Assembly (NCBI GenBank): GCA_964555735.1
Contig: CAZKTS010000088.1
Coordinates: 1-24,005 of the forward strand
Source: CAZKTS01 sp964555735
GTDB taxonomy: Bacteria > Actinomycetota > Acidimicrobiia > IMCC26256 > PALSA-555
DNA length: 24,005 nt
Direction: 5' to 3'
Part shown: one piece after another, positions 1 to 6,782 of the stretch
Numbering within the stretch: position 1 is the stretch's first letter
Layout of the letters: the number at the start of each line of letters is the position of its first letter
Position numbers and translations under genes: made by a program
The notes under the pieces: generated by a model
Seen by the model: only the letters and a program-made list of their open reading frames with translations
Told to the model about the DNA's origin: nothing
Database searches by the model: none

Positions 1-31
1 ACGACCCTCGTGCTGACGGTCGGGAAAGCGA

Positions 32-68
32 AGGGCGGCCGGCCCGGGGGGAACCGGCCGACCGCCCT
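32..68 (-). terminator. Probable terminator hairpin after pstS
   Basis: An inverted repeat has outer arms AGGGCGG (32-38) and CCGCCCT (62-68), with further CCGG/CCGG pairing inside and a G-rich loop. It lies 43 nt beyond the pstS stop. On the pstS strand the stem is followed by TCGCTTTC, a weak T tract, so termination may be imperfect. It suggests pstS is transcribed largely on its own, but only 110 bases are visible on this side. Confidence 0.5.
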
Positions 69-110
69 CCGCGGTGCTGGGGCGAGGTGCGTGCCCGATG
101 GAGCTGTCCG

Positions 111-1166
111 TCAGCCGGAGCTGGCCGACTTCCAGGTGTCGATCGACTCCTGGATCTGGTCGGCGGAGAGCGGCGCGTAGCCGGCCTCCTCGACGGTCTT
201 CGTGAGGTTCTTCTTCGTCATGTAGAAGTTCACGAAGTCCTTCACCGCCGAGCTCTCGCTGACCTTGTTGAGGCTCGGGTAGATGAAGAGGGTGCGGGAG
301 AGCGGCACGTAGGTGCCGTTCTGGACCGTCTTCTCCGAGGGCTTCACGCACGTCCCGGTGTCGGGGTTCTCGATCGCGACCGCCTTCAGGTTGTCGCTGT
401 TCTCCTTGTAGTACGCGTAGCCCAGGAATCCGATGCCGTTCTTCGACGACTCGACCCGCTTGACGATGTCGTTGTCGTTGGGGAACTGACCGTCGGAGAT
501 CACCGGCTCGGTGGCCTCGTTCTCGCCGTCATCGTTCGGGGTGACGTCGGTGACGTTGCCGCCCGAGACCCGCTCGTCGAGGATGTCCTGGTAGCCCAGC
601 TCGATGAACGCGTCGTAGGTGCCCGACTCGGGGCCCGGCGTGAACTTCTTCACCGTGCCGCTCGACGGGAGGGTCTGGGTCGAGCCGAGCTCGCTCGCCA
701 GCGCCGAGGCGTCGGCGAGGTCACCGGTGCTCTCGGGGCCGAAGATCGCGTAGAGGTCGGCCTGGCTCAGGCACTTGAGCTTGAGGCTGCTGTCCTTGTT
801 GACGATCACGGTGAGCCCGTCGAGACCGACCGGGAGCTCCGTGTACTCGATGCCGGCGGACTCGCAGGCCGCAACTTCCTCGTCCTTGATCGGGCGCGAG
901 GCGTCGGAGATGTCGGTGGTGCCCTCGCAGAACAGCTTGAAGCCGTCGCCGGTGCCGGGACCGTCGACGCGCACCTGCGTGTCGGGGCTCTTCTCGGCGA
1001 ACAGCTCCGCGACGAGGGACGTGACCGGTTCGACCGTGGACGAACCGGACACGCTCACCTCATTGCTGCCCTGGGCGGCGGCCGTGCCGGCGAACGCGAG
1101 GCCGGAGACGGCCAGCGCACTCACTGCGGCGACGAGCACGCGCGCGCGTCGGTGGTTGCGGATCAA
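111..1166 (-). CDS. pstS: Phosphate ABC transporter substrate-binding protein PstS
   Basis: This is the extracellular high-affinity phosphate-binding protein that delivers Pi to the PstCAB transporter. The 351-residue product begins with a basic, hydrophobic signal peptide (about residues 1-31, ending TAAAQ). There is no lipobox cysteine, so it looks secreted by signal peptidase I, unlike the lipoprotein PstS of many Gram-positives. Family motifs seen are VSGSSTVEPVTSLVAELF near the mature N-terminus, GPGTGDGF, the ISDASRPI segment and GPESGTYDAF. The start is TTG at 1166, preceded by a strong GGAGG six bases upstream; no in-frame ATG fits better. A PHO box and -10 lie upstream (1202-1256), so it should be induced by phosphate starvation. 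pstC and pstA are not visible. Confidence 0.93.
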   Translation of the reverse strand: MIRNHRRARVLVAAVSALAVSGLAFAGTAAAQGSNEVSVSGSSTVEPVTSLVAELFAEKSPDTQVRVDGPGTGDGFKLFCEGTTDISDASRPIKDEEVAACESAGIEYTELPVGLDGLTVIVNKDSSLKLKCLSQADLYAIFGPESTGDLADASALASELGSTQTLPSSGTVKKFTPGPESGTYDAFIELGYQDILDERVSGGNVTDVTPNDDGENEATEPVISDGQFPNDNDIVKRVESSKNGIGFLGYAYYKENSDNLKAVAIENPDTGTCVKPSEKTVQNGTYVPLSRTLFIYPSLNKVSESSAVKDFVNFYMTKKNLTKTVEEAGYAPLSADQIQESIDTWKSASSG

Positions 1167-1201
1167 TGGATTCCTCCCATGGCGTTGGTCATTGCCTCGG
1201 G

Positions 1202-1207
1202 AACGTA
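1202..1207 (-). promoter_or_regulatory. Putative -10 element of pstS (TACGTT)
   Basis: The minus strand reads TACGTT at 1207-1202, matching the actinobacterial TANNNT -10 consensus. It begins exactly 31 bp after the end of the pstS PHO box. The predicted transcript start near 1195 leaves a leader of about 30 nt that contains the GGAGG of pstS. Confidence 0.5.
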
Positions 1208-1238
1208 GAGAAGAGGGGTGGCGCGGAGCCGCCGACCG

Positions 1239-1256
1239 TCTGAACGCCAGGTGAAC
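1239..1256 (-). promoter_or_regulatory. PHO box upstream of pstS
   Basis: The minus strand carries two direct repeats with an 11-bp period, GTTCACC (1256-1250) and GTTCAGA (1245-1239). This matches the Streptomyces/actinobacterial PhoP box, built of 11-bp units with a GTTCACC core. The orientation points toward pstS. The likely ligand is the response regulator encoded at 4445-5176 (inference). Confidence 0.8.
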
Positions 1257-1349
1257 AGCGCTCCAAGAAAAGGGGAGGAGGAGCGTCCCGGAGGGCGACG
1301 CCGGGTATCCCGGCGGCGAGCGGATCCGACCTGGAGAGGGGAGTGCCCC

Positions 1350-2078
1350 TCAGGCCGCGCCGCCGTCTTGCTGGTCGACTCGCGACGGGAACTCGCCGGT
1401 GATCATGAACCGGACCCAGGCGCCGATGAGCACGGCGTGGTCCGCGATGCGCTCGAAGAAGCGCCCGATCAGCGCGAGCTGGACGGCCTGCTGAAGGCCG
1501 GCCTCGTCGTTGGAGCAGGTCTCGAAGATCGCCCGGAAGAGGTCCTTCTGGAGGTCGTCCATGACGTCGTCCATGTCGGGCAGCGCCGCGGCGATCGCCT
1601 CGTCGAGGTCGGCGAAGGCGTCGACCGCCAGGTTGAGCTGGATGCTCGCCTGGGCGCCCATCCGCTCGAGCAGGCCCCGGACCTTCGGCGGGAGCTGCGT
1701 CGGGTAGAGGCGGCGGGCCGACTTGGCGATGCTCACGGTGAGGTCGGCGGTGAGCTGCACCTCCTGGAGGATGCGGAGCACCGCGAGGAGGGTGCGCAGG
1801 TCGCCGGCCATCGGCTGCTGCGTGGCGAACATGCCGTAGACCCGGAGCTCGATGGCTTCCTTCAGCTCGTCGATGCGGTTGTCGTTGCCGATCACCCGCT
1901 CGACGGCGCCGAGGTCGGTGTCCAGGAGCGCCTGGGTGCTGGCGCCGATCGCCTCGGTCGTGAGGCCCGTGAGCTTCACGACGTCGTTGCGCACCTCGTC
2001 GAGGTGCTCGGCGAACGAGCGCCGGACCTCCTGGGGGCCTTCCGGGGTGGGGGCGGTTGCGTCCGTCATCAGGTGCAT
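1350..2078 (-). CDS. phoU: Phosphate signalling protein PhoU
   Basis: PhoU is a cytoplasmic helical protein that links the Pst transporter to the sensor kinase and holds the Pho response off when Pi is plentiful. The product of about 242 residues has two PhoU three-helix repeats. Repeat 1 contains SFAEHLDEVRNDVVKL and the acidic VIGNDNRIDELKEAIE; repeat 2 contains LQLALIGRFFERIADHAV, the classic ER-ADH metal-binding signature. Two starts are possible: ATG at 2078, only 3 nt after GGGGGG, or ATG at 2069, 12 nt after it. I give 2078, and the choice is uncertain. The longer frame to 2129 lacks support. It is divergent from pstB across a region carrying a PHO box, and follows no pst gene directly. 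Confidence 0.92.
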   Translation of the reverse strand: MHLMTDATAPTPEGPQEVRRSFAEHLDEVRNDVVKLTGLTTEAIGASTQALLDTDLGAVERVIGNDNRIDELKEAIELRVYGMFATQQPMAGDLRTLLAVLRILQEVQLTADLTVSIAKSARRLYPTQLPPKVRGLLERMGAQASIQLNLAVDAFADLDEAIAAALPDMDDVMDDLQKDLFRAIFETCSNDEAGLQQAVQLALIGRFFERIADHAVLIGAWVRFMITGEFPSRVDQQDGGAA

Positions 2079-2130
2079 TGTGTCCCCCCGACCCGCGGTG
2101 TGCATTCCGCGGCCAGGTCCCGCGGGCACT

Positions 2131-2159
2131 GTTCACCTGCCGTTCAGGGGCGCTCCACC
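2131..2159 (+). promoter_or_regulatory. PHO box (three units) upstream of pstB
   Basis: Direct repeats with an exact 11-bp period are GTTCACC (2131-2137), GTTCAGG (2142-2148) and a weaker CTCCACC (2153-2159, 5 of 7 matches). The orientation is toward pstB. The last unit ends 31 bp before TACCCT, the same spacing as at pstS and surE. The divergent phoU may share it. Confidence 0.8.
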
Positions 2160-2190
2160 CCCCGTGCAACGTCCGTCCGGCGGGCGCACC

Positions 2191-2196
2191 TACCCT
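2191..2196 (+). promoter_or_regulatory. Putative -10 element of the pstB operon (TACCCT)
   Basis: TACCCT fits TANNNT and sits 31 bp after the third PHO unit. Transcription would begin at about 2203-2206, at or next to the ATG of the 48-codon leader frame. Confidence 0.5.
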
Positions 2197-2205
2197 CTGC
2201 GAGCG

Positions 2206-2352
2206 ATGCCCGCCTCGTCATGTGCGCGACCAGCCCCCTGTTTGCCCGGCGTTCGCGCAGCCGCGATGCTGGATCGGTCGGCGCAGCGCCGGCGACCGAT
2301 GCCGCACGCACTGCGCCAGCCGATGCAGACGAGGGGTTCGTCACGCCGATGA
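2206..2352 (+). CDS. Possible leader peptide ORF upstream of pstB
   Basis: A 48-codon open frame starts at ATG 2206, nine bases after TACCCT, so it could be translated from a near-leaderless mRNA. Its TGA (2350-2352) overlaps ATG 2349, the upstream candidate start of pstB, as ATGA. The peptide is Arg/Pro/Ala-rich and resembles nothing I know. High GC favours chance open frames, so this is speculative. If real it would couple pstB translation to the leader and favour the 2349 start. Confidence 0.2.
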   Translation: MPASSCARPAPCLPGVRAAAMLDRSAQRRRPMPHALRQPMQTRGSSRR

Positions 2353-2381
2353 CGTCCGAAGCCGCAGGGAGCGACGACACG

Positions 2382-3233
2382 ATGTCGCACGCCGTGATGA
2401 ACCCGCCCGAGGTCGTGCACCACCCGGGCGACCCCACCCCCGAGCAGGAGAAGGCCGAAGAGGTCGTCTTCGAGATGCGCGACGTCGCGGTGAGCTACGG
2501 CACCAAGACCGCGATCGAAGGGATCACCTTCGACATCCGCGCCCGACAGATCACTGCGCTCATCGGGCCGTCGGGCTGCGGCAAGAGCACGTTCCTGCGC
2601 TCCCTCAATCGCATGAACGACCTGATCGACGGCGCCACCGTGCGCGGCACGATCAACTACCACGGCGTCGACCTCTACGGCCCGAAGGTCGATCCGGTCG
2701 AGGTCCGTCGCCGCATCGGCATGGTGTTCCAGAAGCCGAATCCCTTCCCGAAGTCGATCTTCGACAACATCGCGTTCGGTCCGCGCCTCATGGGTCAGAA
2801 GCGGGGTCTCGACGAGGTCGTGGAGCACGCCCTCACCCGCGCCGCGCTATGGGACGAGGTGAAGGACAAGCTCAAGGAGAGCGCGTTCGCGCTCTCGGGT
2901 GGCCAGCAGCAGCGGCTCTGCATCGCGCGCTGCCTGGCCGTCTCGCCCGACGTCATCCTCATGGACGAGCCCTGTTCGGCCCTCGACCCGATCGCCACCG
3001 CGAAGATCGAGGACCTCATGGAGGAGCTCAAGCGCGAGTACACGATCGTCATCGTCACGCACAACATGCAGCAAGCCGCTCGCGCGTCCGACATGACTGC
3101 GTTCATCACGACGGATGTGCGCGACGACGCGAGTCGAGTCGGTCGGCTCGTCGAGTTCGACGACACGAACACGATCTTCACGCAGCCGTCGGATCAGCGT
3201 ACGGAGGGGTACATCACTGGTCGTTTCGGCTGA
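2382..3233 (+). CDS. pstB: Phosphate ABC transporter ATP-binding protein PstB
   Basis: PstB is the cytoplasmic ATPase that drives PstCA-mediated phosphate import. All ABC motifs are intact: Walker A GPSGCGKST, the Q-loop in GMVFQKPNPFP, signature LSGGQQQR, Walker B VILMDEP with the D-loop SALDP, and H-loop IVTH. The C-terminal YITGRFG is typical of PstB. I chose ATG 2382 (283 residues) because AGGGAG lies 10 nt upstream. ATG 2349 (294 residues) is the alternative, and both add an N-terminal extension of roughly 25-40 residues before the domain. The frame is open far upstream, but that part is antisense to phoU. It lies 45 bp before the sensor kinase and is probably cotranscribed with it. No pstC or pstA is adjacent. 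Confidence 0.93.
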   Translation: MSHAVMNPPEVVHHPGDPTPEQEKAEEVVFEMRDVAVSYGTKTAIEGITFDIRARQITALIGPSGCGKSTFLRSLNRMNDLIDGATVRGTINYHGVDLYGPKVDPVEVRRRIGMVFQKPNPFPKSIFDNIAFGPRLMGQKRGLDEVVEHALTRAALWDEVKDKLKESAFALSGGQQQRLCIARCLAVSPDVILMDEPCSALDPIATAKIEDLMEELKREYTIVIVTHNMQQAARASDMTAFITTDVRDDASRVGRLVEFDDTNTIFTQPSDQRTEGYITGRFG

Positions 3234-3239
3234 TCCGCG

Positions 3240-3258
3240 CGCGAGGCGCCGCCTCGCG
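3240..3258 (+). other. Intergenic hairpin between pstB and the kinase
   Basis: A perfect 8-bp stem (CGCGAGGC pairing with GCCTCGCG, around a GCC loop) begins 6 nt after the pstB stop. It is not followed by a T run, so a classical terminator is unlikely. It could be an RNA stability or processing element that lowers or separates kinase expression from pstB. Confidence 0.4.
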
Positions 3259-3278
3259 GAACACTTGAAGGCATCAAC

Positions 3279-4445
3279 GTGGTTGTGATCGTCGTCGCTG
3301 TGGTCATCGCGATCTTCGGGGTCGTGTCGATGATCGCGGCGCGCCGCGTTCGCAGGGAAGCCGAACGCCAGCACGCCGGCATCCAGCGTCGTGCGCAAGC
3401 CCGGGTCACCGAGGTGGAGGACGAGCGCGACCGCTTCGCCCAGGCGCTCGAAGGGGTCGCCGACGGCGTCGTCCTCGTCGACGAGACCGGCCGGGTGCTC
3501 TACCGCAACGCCGCGGCCGACCGCTTCTACGAGGCCCGTCACTCGGACGCGGTGGCCGAGGAGCTCATGATGCGGCTGCTCGAGCGCGCGGTTGCCGGGG
3601 AGACCAGCGAACGGGAGCTGCCGCTCTTCGGTCCGCCGCGTGAGGTCCTGATGGTGCGGGCGCTTCCGCTCAACCTGGGTGATCGCCGGGTGGGCGCGGT
3701 GGCGTTCGTGCGTGACGTCACGGAGCTGCGCCGGGTCGAGAGCGTGCGCCGTGATTTCGTGGCCAACGTCAGCCACGAGCTCAAGACGCCGATCGGCGCG
3801 TTGGCGTTGCTCGCCGAGACCATCAGCTCGGCCGATGATCCCACCGTGGTGAAGAGCCTGTCCGAGCAGGTGCTCCGCGAGGCCGATCGGCTCGCCCGCA
3901 TCGTCGACGACCTGCTCGACCTCAGCCTGGTCGAGGCCCAGGAGTCCCCCACTCGCGAGCGCGTGAGCGTGCGCCTGCTGCTGGCCGAGGCCGCGGATCG
4001 GGTCCGGCCTCTCGCCCTCGCAGGAGGCATCCCGCTGCTGGAGCACGAACCGGCGGAGCACCTCGCCATCGAGTGCGACCGGACCCAGGTGCTCAGCGCG
4101 ATCACCAACCTGCTCGACAACGCGATCAAGTACTCGGACGAGGGTGCGGCGGTGGAGATCGGCGCGCGGGAGCTGGAGGGCCGAGTGGCCATCGAGGTGC
4201 GTGACCGGGGGATCGGGATCCCCACGAAGGACCTCGAGCGGATCTTCGAGCGCTTCTACCGCGTCGACAAGGCGCGCAGTCGAGCGACCGGTGGCACCGG
4301 CCTCGGCCTGTCGATCGTCCGCCACGTGGCTCAGGCGCACGGCGGGGAGGTCTCGGTCGAGTCGACCGAGGGCGTCGGCTCCACCTTCCGCTTCGTCATG
4401 CCGCTCGCCGGCGACCACGCCGACAAGATGGCGCAGGCATCCTGA
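3279..4445 (+). CDS. Phosphate-type sensor histidine kinase (SenX3/PhoR-like)
   Basis: This is a membrane sensor kinase that, with the next gene, should control the Pho regulon. The GTG start at 3279 has GAAGG seven bases upstream. The 388-residue product has one N-terminal TM helix (about 3-20), a charged coiled segment, a PAS domain (about 47-150, GVVLVDETGRVLYRNAAA) and HisKA with phospho-acceptor His166 in NVSHELKTP. The HATPase_c domain carries N-box NLLDNAIKYS (from N277), G1 DRGIGIP, an F-box ERFYRVDKARS and G2 GGTGLGLSI. A single TM with no periplasmic loop matches kinases that sense through Pst/PhoU rather than an external ligand. Its TGA overlaps the regulator ATG by one base. Assignment as PhoR/SenX3 rests on domains plus location in the pst cluster. 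Confidence 0.9.
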   Translation: MVVIVVAVVIAIFGVVSMIAARRVRREAERQHAGIQRRAQARVTEVEDERDRFAQALEGVADGVVLVDETGRVLYRNAAADRFYEARHSDAVAEELMMRLLERAVAGETSERELPLFGPPREVLMVRALPLNLGDRRVGAVAFVRDVTELRRVESVRRDFVANVSHELKTPIGALALLAETISSADDPTVVKSLSEQVLREADRLARIVDDLLDLSLVEAQESPTRERVSVRLLLAEAADRVRPLALAGGIPLLEHEPAEHLAIECDRTQVLSAITNLLDNAIKYSDEGAAVEIGARELEGRVAIEVRDRGIGIPTKDLERIFERFYRVDKARSRATGGTGLGLSIVRHVAQAHGGEVSVESTEGVGSTFRFVMPLAGDHADKMAQAS

Positions 4446-5176
4446 TGGCCGGCGACCCGCCCACGATCCTCGTGGTCGACGACGAGCAGTCGTACCGCGA
4501 CGCGCTCTCCGTCGCCCTCCAGCGCGAGGGCTTCATCGTGGAGACCGCGGCCGATGGCGCGGAGGCGCTGGCGAAGTTCGACGCGGCGCGACCGTCGCTG
4601 GTCCTCCTCGACGTCATGCTCCCGCAGATGTCGGGGGTCGACGTGTGCCGTGAGCTCCGGACGCACTCGCAGGTGCCGATCATCATGGTCACCGCGCGCA
4701 ACGCCGAGATCGACGCGGTCGTGGGGCTCGAGGTCGGCGCCGACGACTACGTCACGAAGCCGTTCCGGCTCCGAGAGCTGGTCGCGCGGGTGCGGGCGGC
4801 CTTGCGGCGGGCTCCCGTCACGAGCGGACCGTCGGTGGAGTCAGGGGTCGACGTCATCGACGTAGGCGACGTGCGCCTCGACGTCGCGCGCCACGAGGTG
4901 CACGTCCGCGGCGATCTCGTGCCCCTGCCGCTCAAGGAGTTCGAGCTGCTCGAGATCCTGCTGCTGAACGCGGGTCGAGTGCTCACGCGCGACGTCCTGA
5001 TCGATCGCGTCTGGGGGCCCAACTACTACGGCGACACCAAGACGCTCGACGTGCACATCAAGCGCCTCCGGTCGAAGATCGAACCCGACCCCGCGCACCC
5101 GGCGTCGATCGTCACGGTGCGGGGCGTGGGCTACCGGTTCGAGAACCCGGAACGCGCACGCGCCGCGAGCGGATGA
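4445..5176 (+). CDS. OmpR-family response regulator (RegX3/PhoP-like)
   Basis: This is a DNA-binding response regulator paired with the kinase just upstream. The 243-residue product has a receiver domain with acidic pocket D12-D13, phospho-acceptor D56 (LLDVMLP), T83 and K105 (TKPF). A winged-helix Trans_reg_C domain follows (about 135-235), with LPLKEFELLEILLLNAGRVL, VWGPNYYGDTKTLDVHIKRLR and the terminal VRGVGYRFE. The ATG at 4445 overlaps the kinase TGA. It is the best candidate to bind the four 11-bp PHO boxes in this window, which would place it under its own control through the pstB-side box. Its TGA abuts the convergent surE stop with no spacer. Confidence 0.92.
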   Translation: MAGDPPTILVVDDEQSYRDALSVALQREGFIVETAADGAEALAKFDAARPSLVLLDVMLPQMSGVDVCRELRTHSQVPIIMVTARNAEIDAVVGLEVGADDYVTKPFRLRELVARVRAALRRAPVTSGPSVESGVDVIDVGDVRLDVARHEVHVRGDLVPLPLKEFELLEILLLNAGRVLTRDVLIDRVWGPNYYGDTKTLDVHIKRLRSKIEPDPAHPASIVTVRGVGYRFENPERARAASG

Positions 5177-5935
5177 TCAGGGGCCGCGGCCGATGGCCGC
5201 GGCCGCCTCGCGTCCGAGGGCCAGGTCGCCGCCTGGTCCGACGAGCACCGTGACCGCCGCGTAGCCCTGACGCACGAGCGCGAGGTCGGTGTCGGGTTCG
5301 GGCTCGTGGGCGTGTCCGACGAACTCGAGCAGCAGCTCGCCCGGGCTGGTGGTGGCCTTCCACTCTTCGTTGAAGCCGCCGAGGTTCGCCACCTTGGTGC
5401 CGGCGACGTCGGCGAGCGCGACGTTGGGGACGTTGAGGTTGAGCGTCGTGCCGCGTGGTGCTGCGGCGAGCCACCCGAGTGATCGGGCCGCGAGCGTGGC
5501 CGCCGTGGGCCACACCTCCTCCTCGCCCCAGCCGATGCTCACGGCGACGGCCGAGATCTCCAGGACCGACGCCGTGAGCGCTGCGCCCACGGTGCCTGAG
5601 TGAAGCACCAGGTGGCTGTGGTTGAGGCCGGGGTTGACCCCGGACGCGACCAGGTCCGGTCGGGGCCCGAACGCTCCGAGGCAGCCGGCGTACACGGCCG
5701 CGGCGGGCGGCAGGTCGACGGAGTGGACTGCCGTGCCCGGGAGGTCGTTCCACGTGACCGGCGTCCACGCGACCGGACCCGAGCGGTGGAGGCGGCCGAT
5801 CGCCGCGCCACTTCCGGAGCGCTCGCCGCTCGGTGCCACCACCACGACTTCGTGGCCGGCGTCGACGATCGCGACGGCGAGTGCGTGCAACCCCGGCGCC
5901 TCGACCCCGTCGTCGTTGGTCACCAGGACTCGCAT
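5177..5935 (-). CDS. surE: 5'/3'-nucleotidase SurE
   Basis: SurE is a metal-dependent nucleoside monophosphate phosphatase; some homologues also cleave polyphosphate. The 252-residue product opens with the family signature MRVLVTNDDGVEAPGL, in which N-D-D bind the metal. It also has the SGVNPGLNHSHLVLHSGTVGAAL segment supplying the second Asn and the SGTV loop. The start at ATG 5935 is fixed by this motif; a frame running further upstream to 6178 is spurious. The start lies 7 nt after TACGGT, suggesting a leaderless mRNA. A PHO box lies 31 bp upstream of that hexamer, so surE is predicted to be phosphate-regulated here. It ends flush against the response regulator stop in TGATCA. Confidence 0.93.
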   Translation of the reverse strand: MRVLVTNDDGVEAPGLHALAVAIVDAGHEVVVVAPSGERSGSGAAIGRLHRSGPVAWTPVTWNDLPGTAVHSVDLPPAAAVYAGCLGAFGPRPDLVASGVNPGLNHSHLVLHSGTVGAALTASVLEISAVAVSIGWGEEEVWPTAATLAARSLGWLAAAPRGTTLNLNVPNVALADVAGTKVANLGGFNEEWKATTSPGELLLEFVGHAHEPEPDTDLALVRQGYAAVTVLVGPGGDLALGREAAAAIGRGP

Positions 5936-5942
5936 CACTGCG

Positions 5943-5948
5943 ACCGTA
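5943..5948 (-). promoter_or_regulatory. Putative -10 element of surE (TACGGT)
   Basis: TACGGT at 5948-5943 on the minus strand matches TANNNT and lies 7 nt before the surE ATG, implying a leaderless or near-leaderless transcript. It begins 31 bp after the PHO box. Confidence 0.5.
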
Positions 5949-5979
5949 CCGCGAGGCGACGATGAGACCGTGACCGCGC

Positions 5980-5997
5980 GGTGAACGTCAGGCGAAC
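5980..5997 (-). promoter_or_regulatory. PHO box between surE and the HAD hydrolase gene
   Basis: The minus strand has GTTCGCC (5997-5991) and GTTCACC (5986-5980), 11 bp apart. Spacing to TACGGT is 31 bp, as at pstS. The orientation favours surE. The divergent HAD gene begins 50 bp away on the other side and could also respond. Confidence 0.75.
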
Positions 5998-6047
5998 CCT
6001 CGGCCGCGGTCGTTGCGTCCGGACGAGGGTGAGGGCACGCTCGGATC

Positions 6048-6776
6048 GTGCGAACGGTGCTGGCGCAGTCGCGAGATTCGACCTTGGGGGAGCCGCCACC
6101 GCGCTCGACGCTGCGCGGCATCGTGCTCGATACCGTCGGTACGACGGTTCGGCTGGAGGGTGCGTTCGAGACGGCCATCGTCGAGGCGCTGGACGAAGTC
6201 CAGATGGTGCCCGGCGGGCACGACGAACGAGCGCGTCGCTTCGCGCTCTATGCCTTGGCGGGTTGTCCGACCCTCGGGATGTTCGCACTCCTCCTCGGCG
6301 ACGACGACCGGGCGCGCTGGGCCCATCGGATCTTCGAGGCTGCCTTCGTCTCGGCGCTCGACCAGGGAGACGTCGAGCCGGTCCCGGGCGCGGTGTTCGC
6401 CATCAGAGCACTCCGGTGCGCGGGCGTCCGCGTCGCCCTCTCGGCCGGGCTGGACCCCCCGCTGACGGAGCACCTGGTCAGTGCCTTGGGGTGGAACGGC
6501 GAGCTCGACGCGGTCGTACCAGAGCAGCGCGGCGCGCGACGTCGGCCGCATCCCGACAGCGTGGTCGCGGCGGCCCGCCTGCTCGGCTTGGAGGACCTCA
6601 GCGTTGTGGGCGTCGTCGGGGACACGGTGAGCGATCTGGTTGCCGGTACCCGCGCCGGCGCGGGCTTCGTGGTCGGCGTTCTCGGTGGCGCGCATGGTCT
6701 CGACGAGCTGGTGGTGGCGCCACACACCCACGTGCTTCCCGACGTCCGCGCGCTCCCGGCGACGTTCGTCGTCTGA
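6048..6776 (+). CDS. Phosphonatase-like HAD hydrolase
   Basis: A HAD-superfamily hydrolase of the phosphonoacetaldehyde hydrolase-like (phosphonatase-like) group. In the 242-residue protein, motif I reads GIVLDTVGTTV with nucleophile D28. The residue two positions on is V30, not the Asp of ordinary HAD phosphatases; phosphonatases have Ala there. Motif II is VALSAG, a basic residue lies in RRRPHPD, and motif IV is VVGDTVSDL followed by AGAGFVVGVLGGAH, characteristic of the phosphonatase-like family. A cap domain spans about 40-110. No Schiff-base Lys was identified with confidence, so the true substrate is open. The start is probably GTG 6048 (GAGGG 12 nt upstream) or GTG 6057. It shares a PHO-box intergenic region with surE and converges, 6 bp apart, on a PhnZ-like gene. 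Confidence 0.8.
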   Translation: MRTVLAQSRDSTLGEPPPRSTLRGIVLDTVGTTVRLEGAFETAIVEALDEVQMVPGGHDERARRFALYALAGCPTLGMFALLLGDDDRARWAHRIFEAAFVSALDQGDVEPVPGAVFAIRALRCAGVRVALSAGLDPPLTEHLVSALGWNGELDAVVPEQRGARRRPHPDSVVAAARLLGLEDLSVVGVVGDTVSDLVAGTRAGAGFVVGVLGGAHGLDELVVAPHTHVLPDVRALPATFVV

Positions 6777-6782
6777 CGCGAC

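Larger units (their letters stand above)
2079..2381. other. phoU-pstB divergent intergenic region
   Basis: About 300 bp lie between the two divergent starts. It holds a three-unit PHO box (2131-2159) and a -10-like TACCCT (2191-2196) facing pstB. It also holds an open frame from ATG 2206 to TGA 2352 whose stop overlaps (ATGA) the alternative pstB start at 2349. No clear TANNNT element facing phoU was seen. Confidence 0.6.

Noticed and set aside
2847..4418. Long minus-strand open frame opposite pstB and the kinase
   Set aside because: Its translation is His/Arg/Asp-rich without family motifs, and the plus strand encodes intact PstB and kinase motifs throughout. It is a high-GC shadow.
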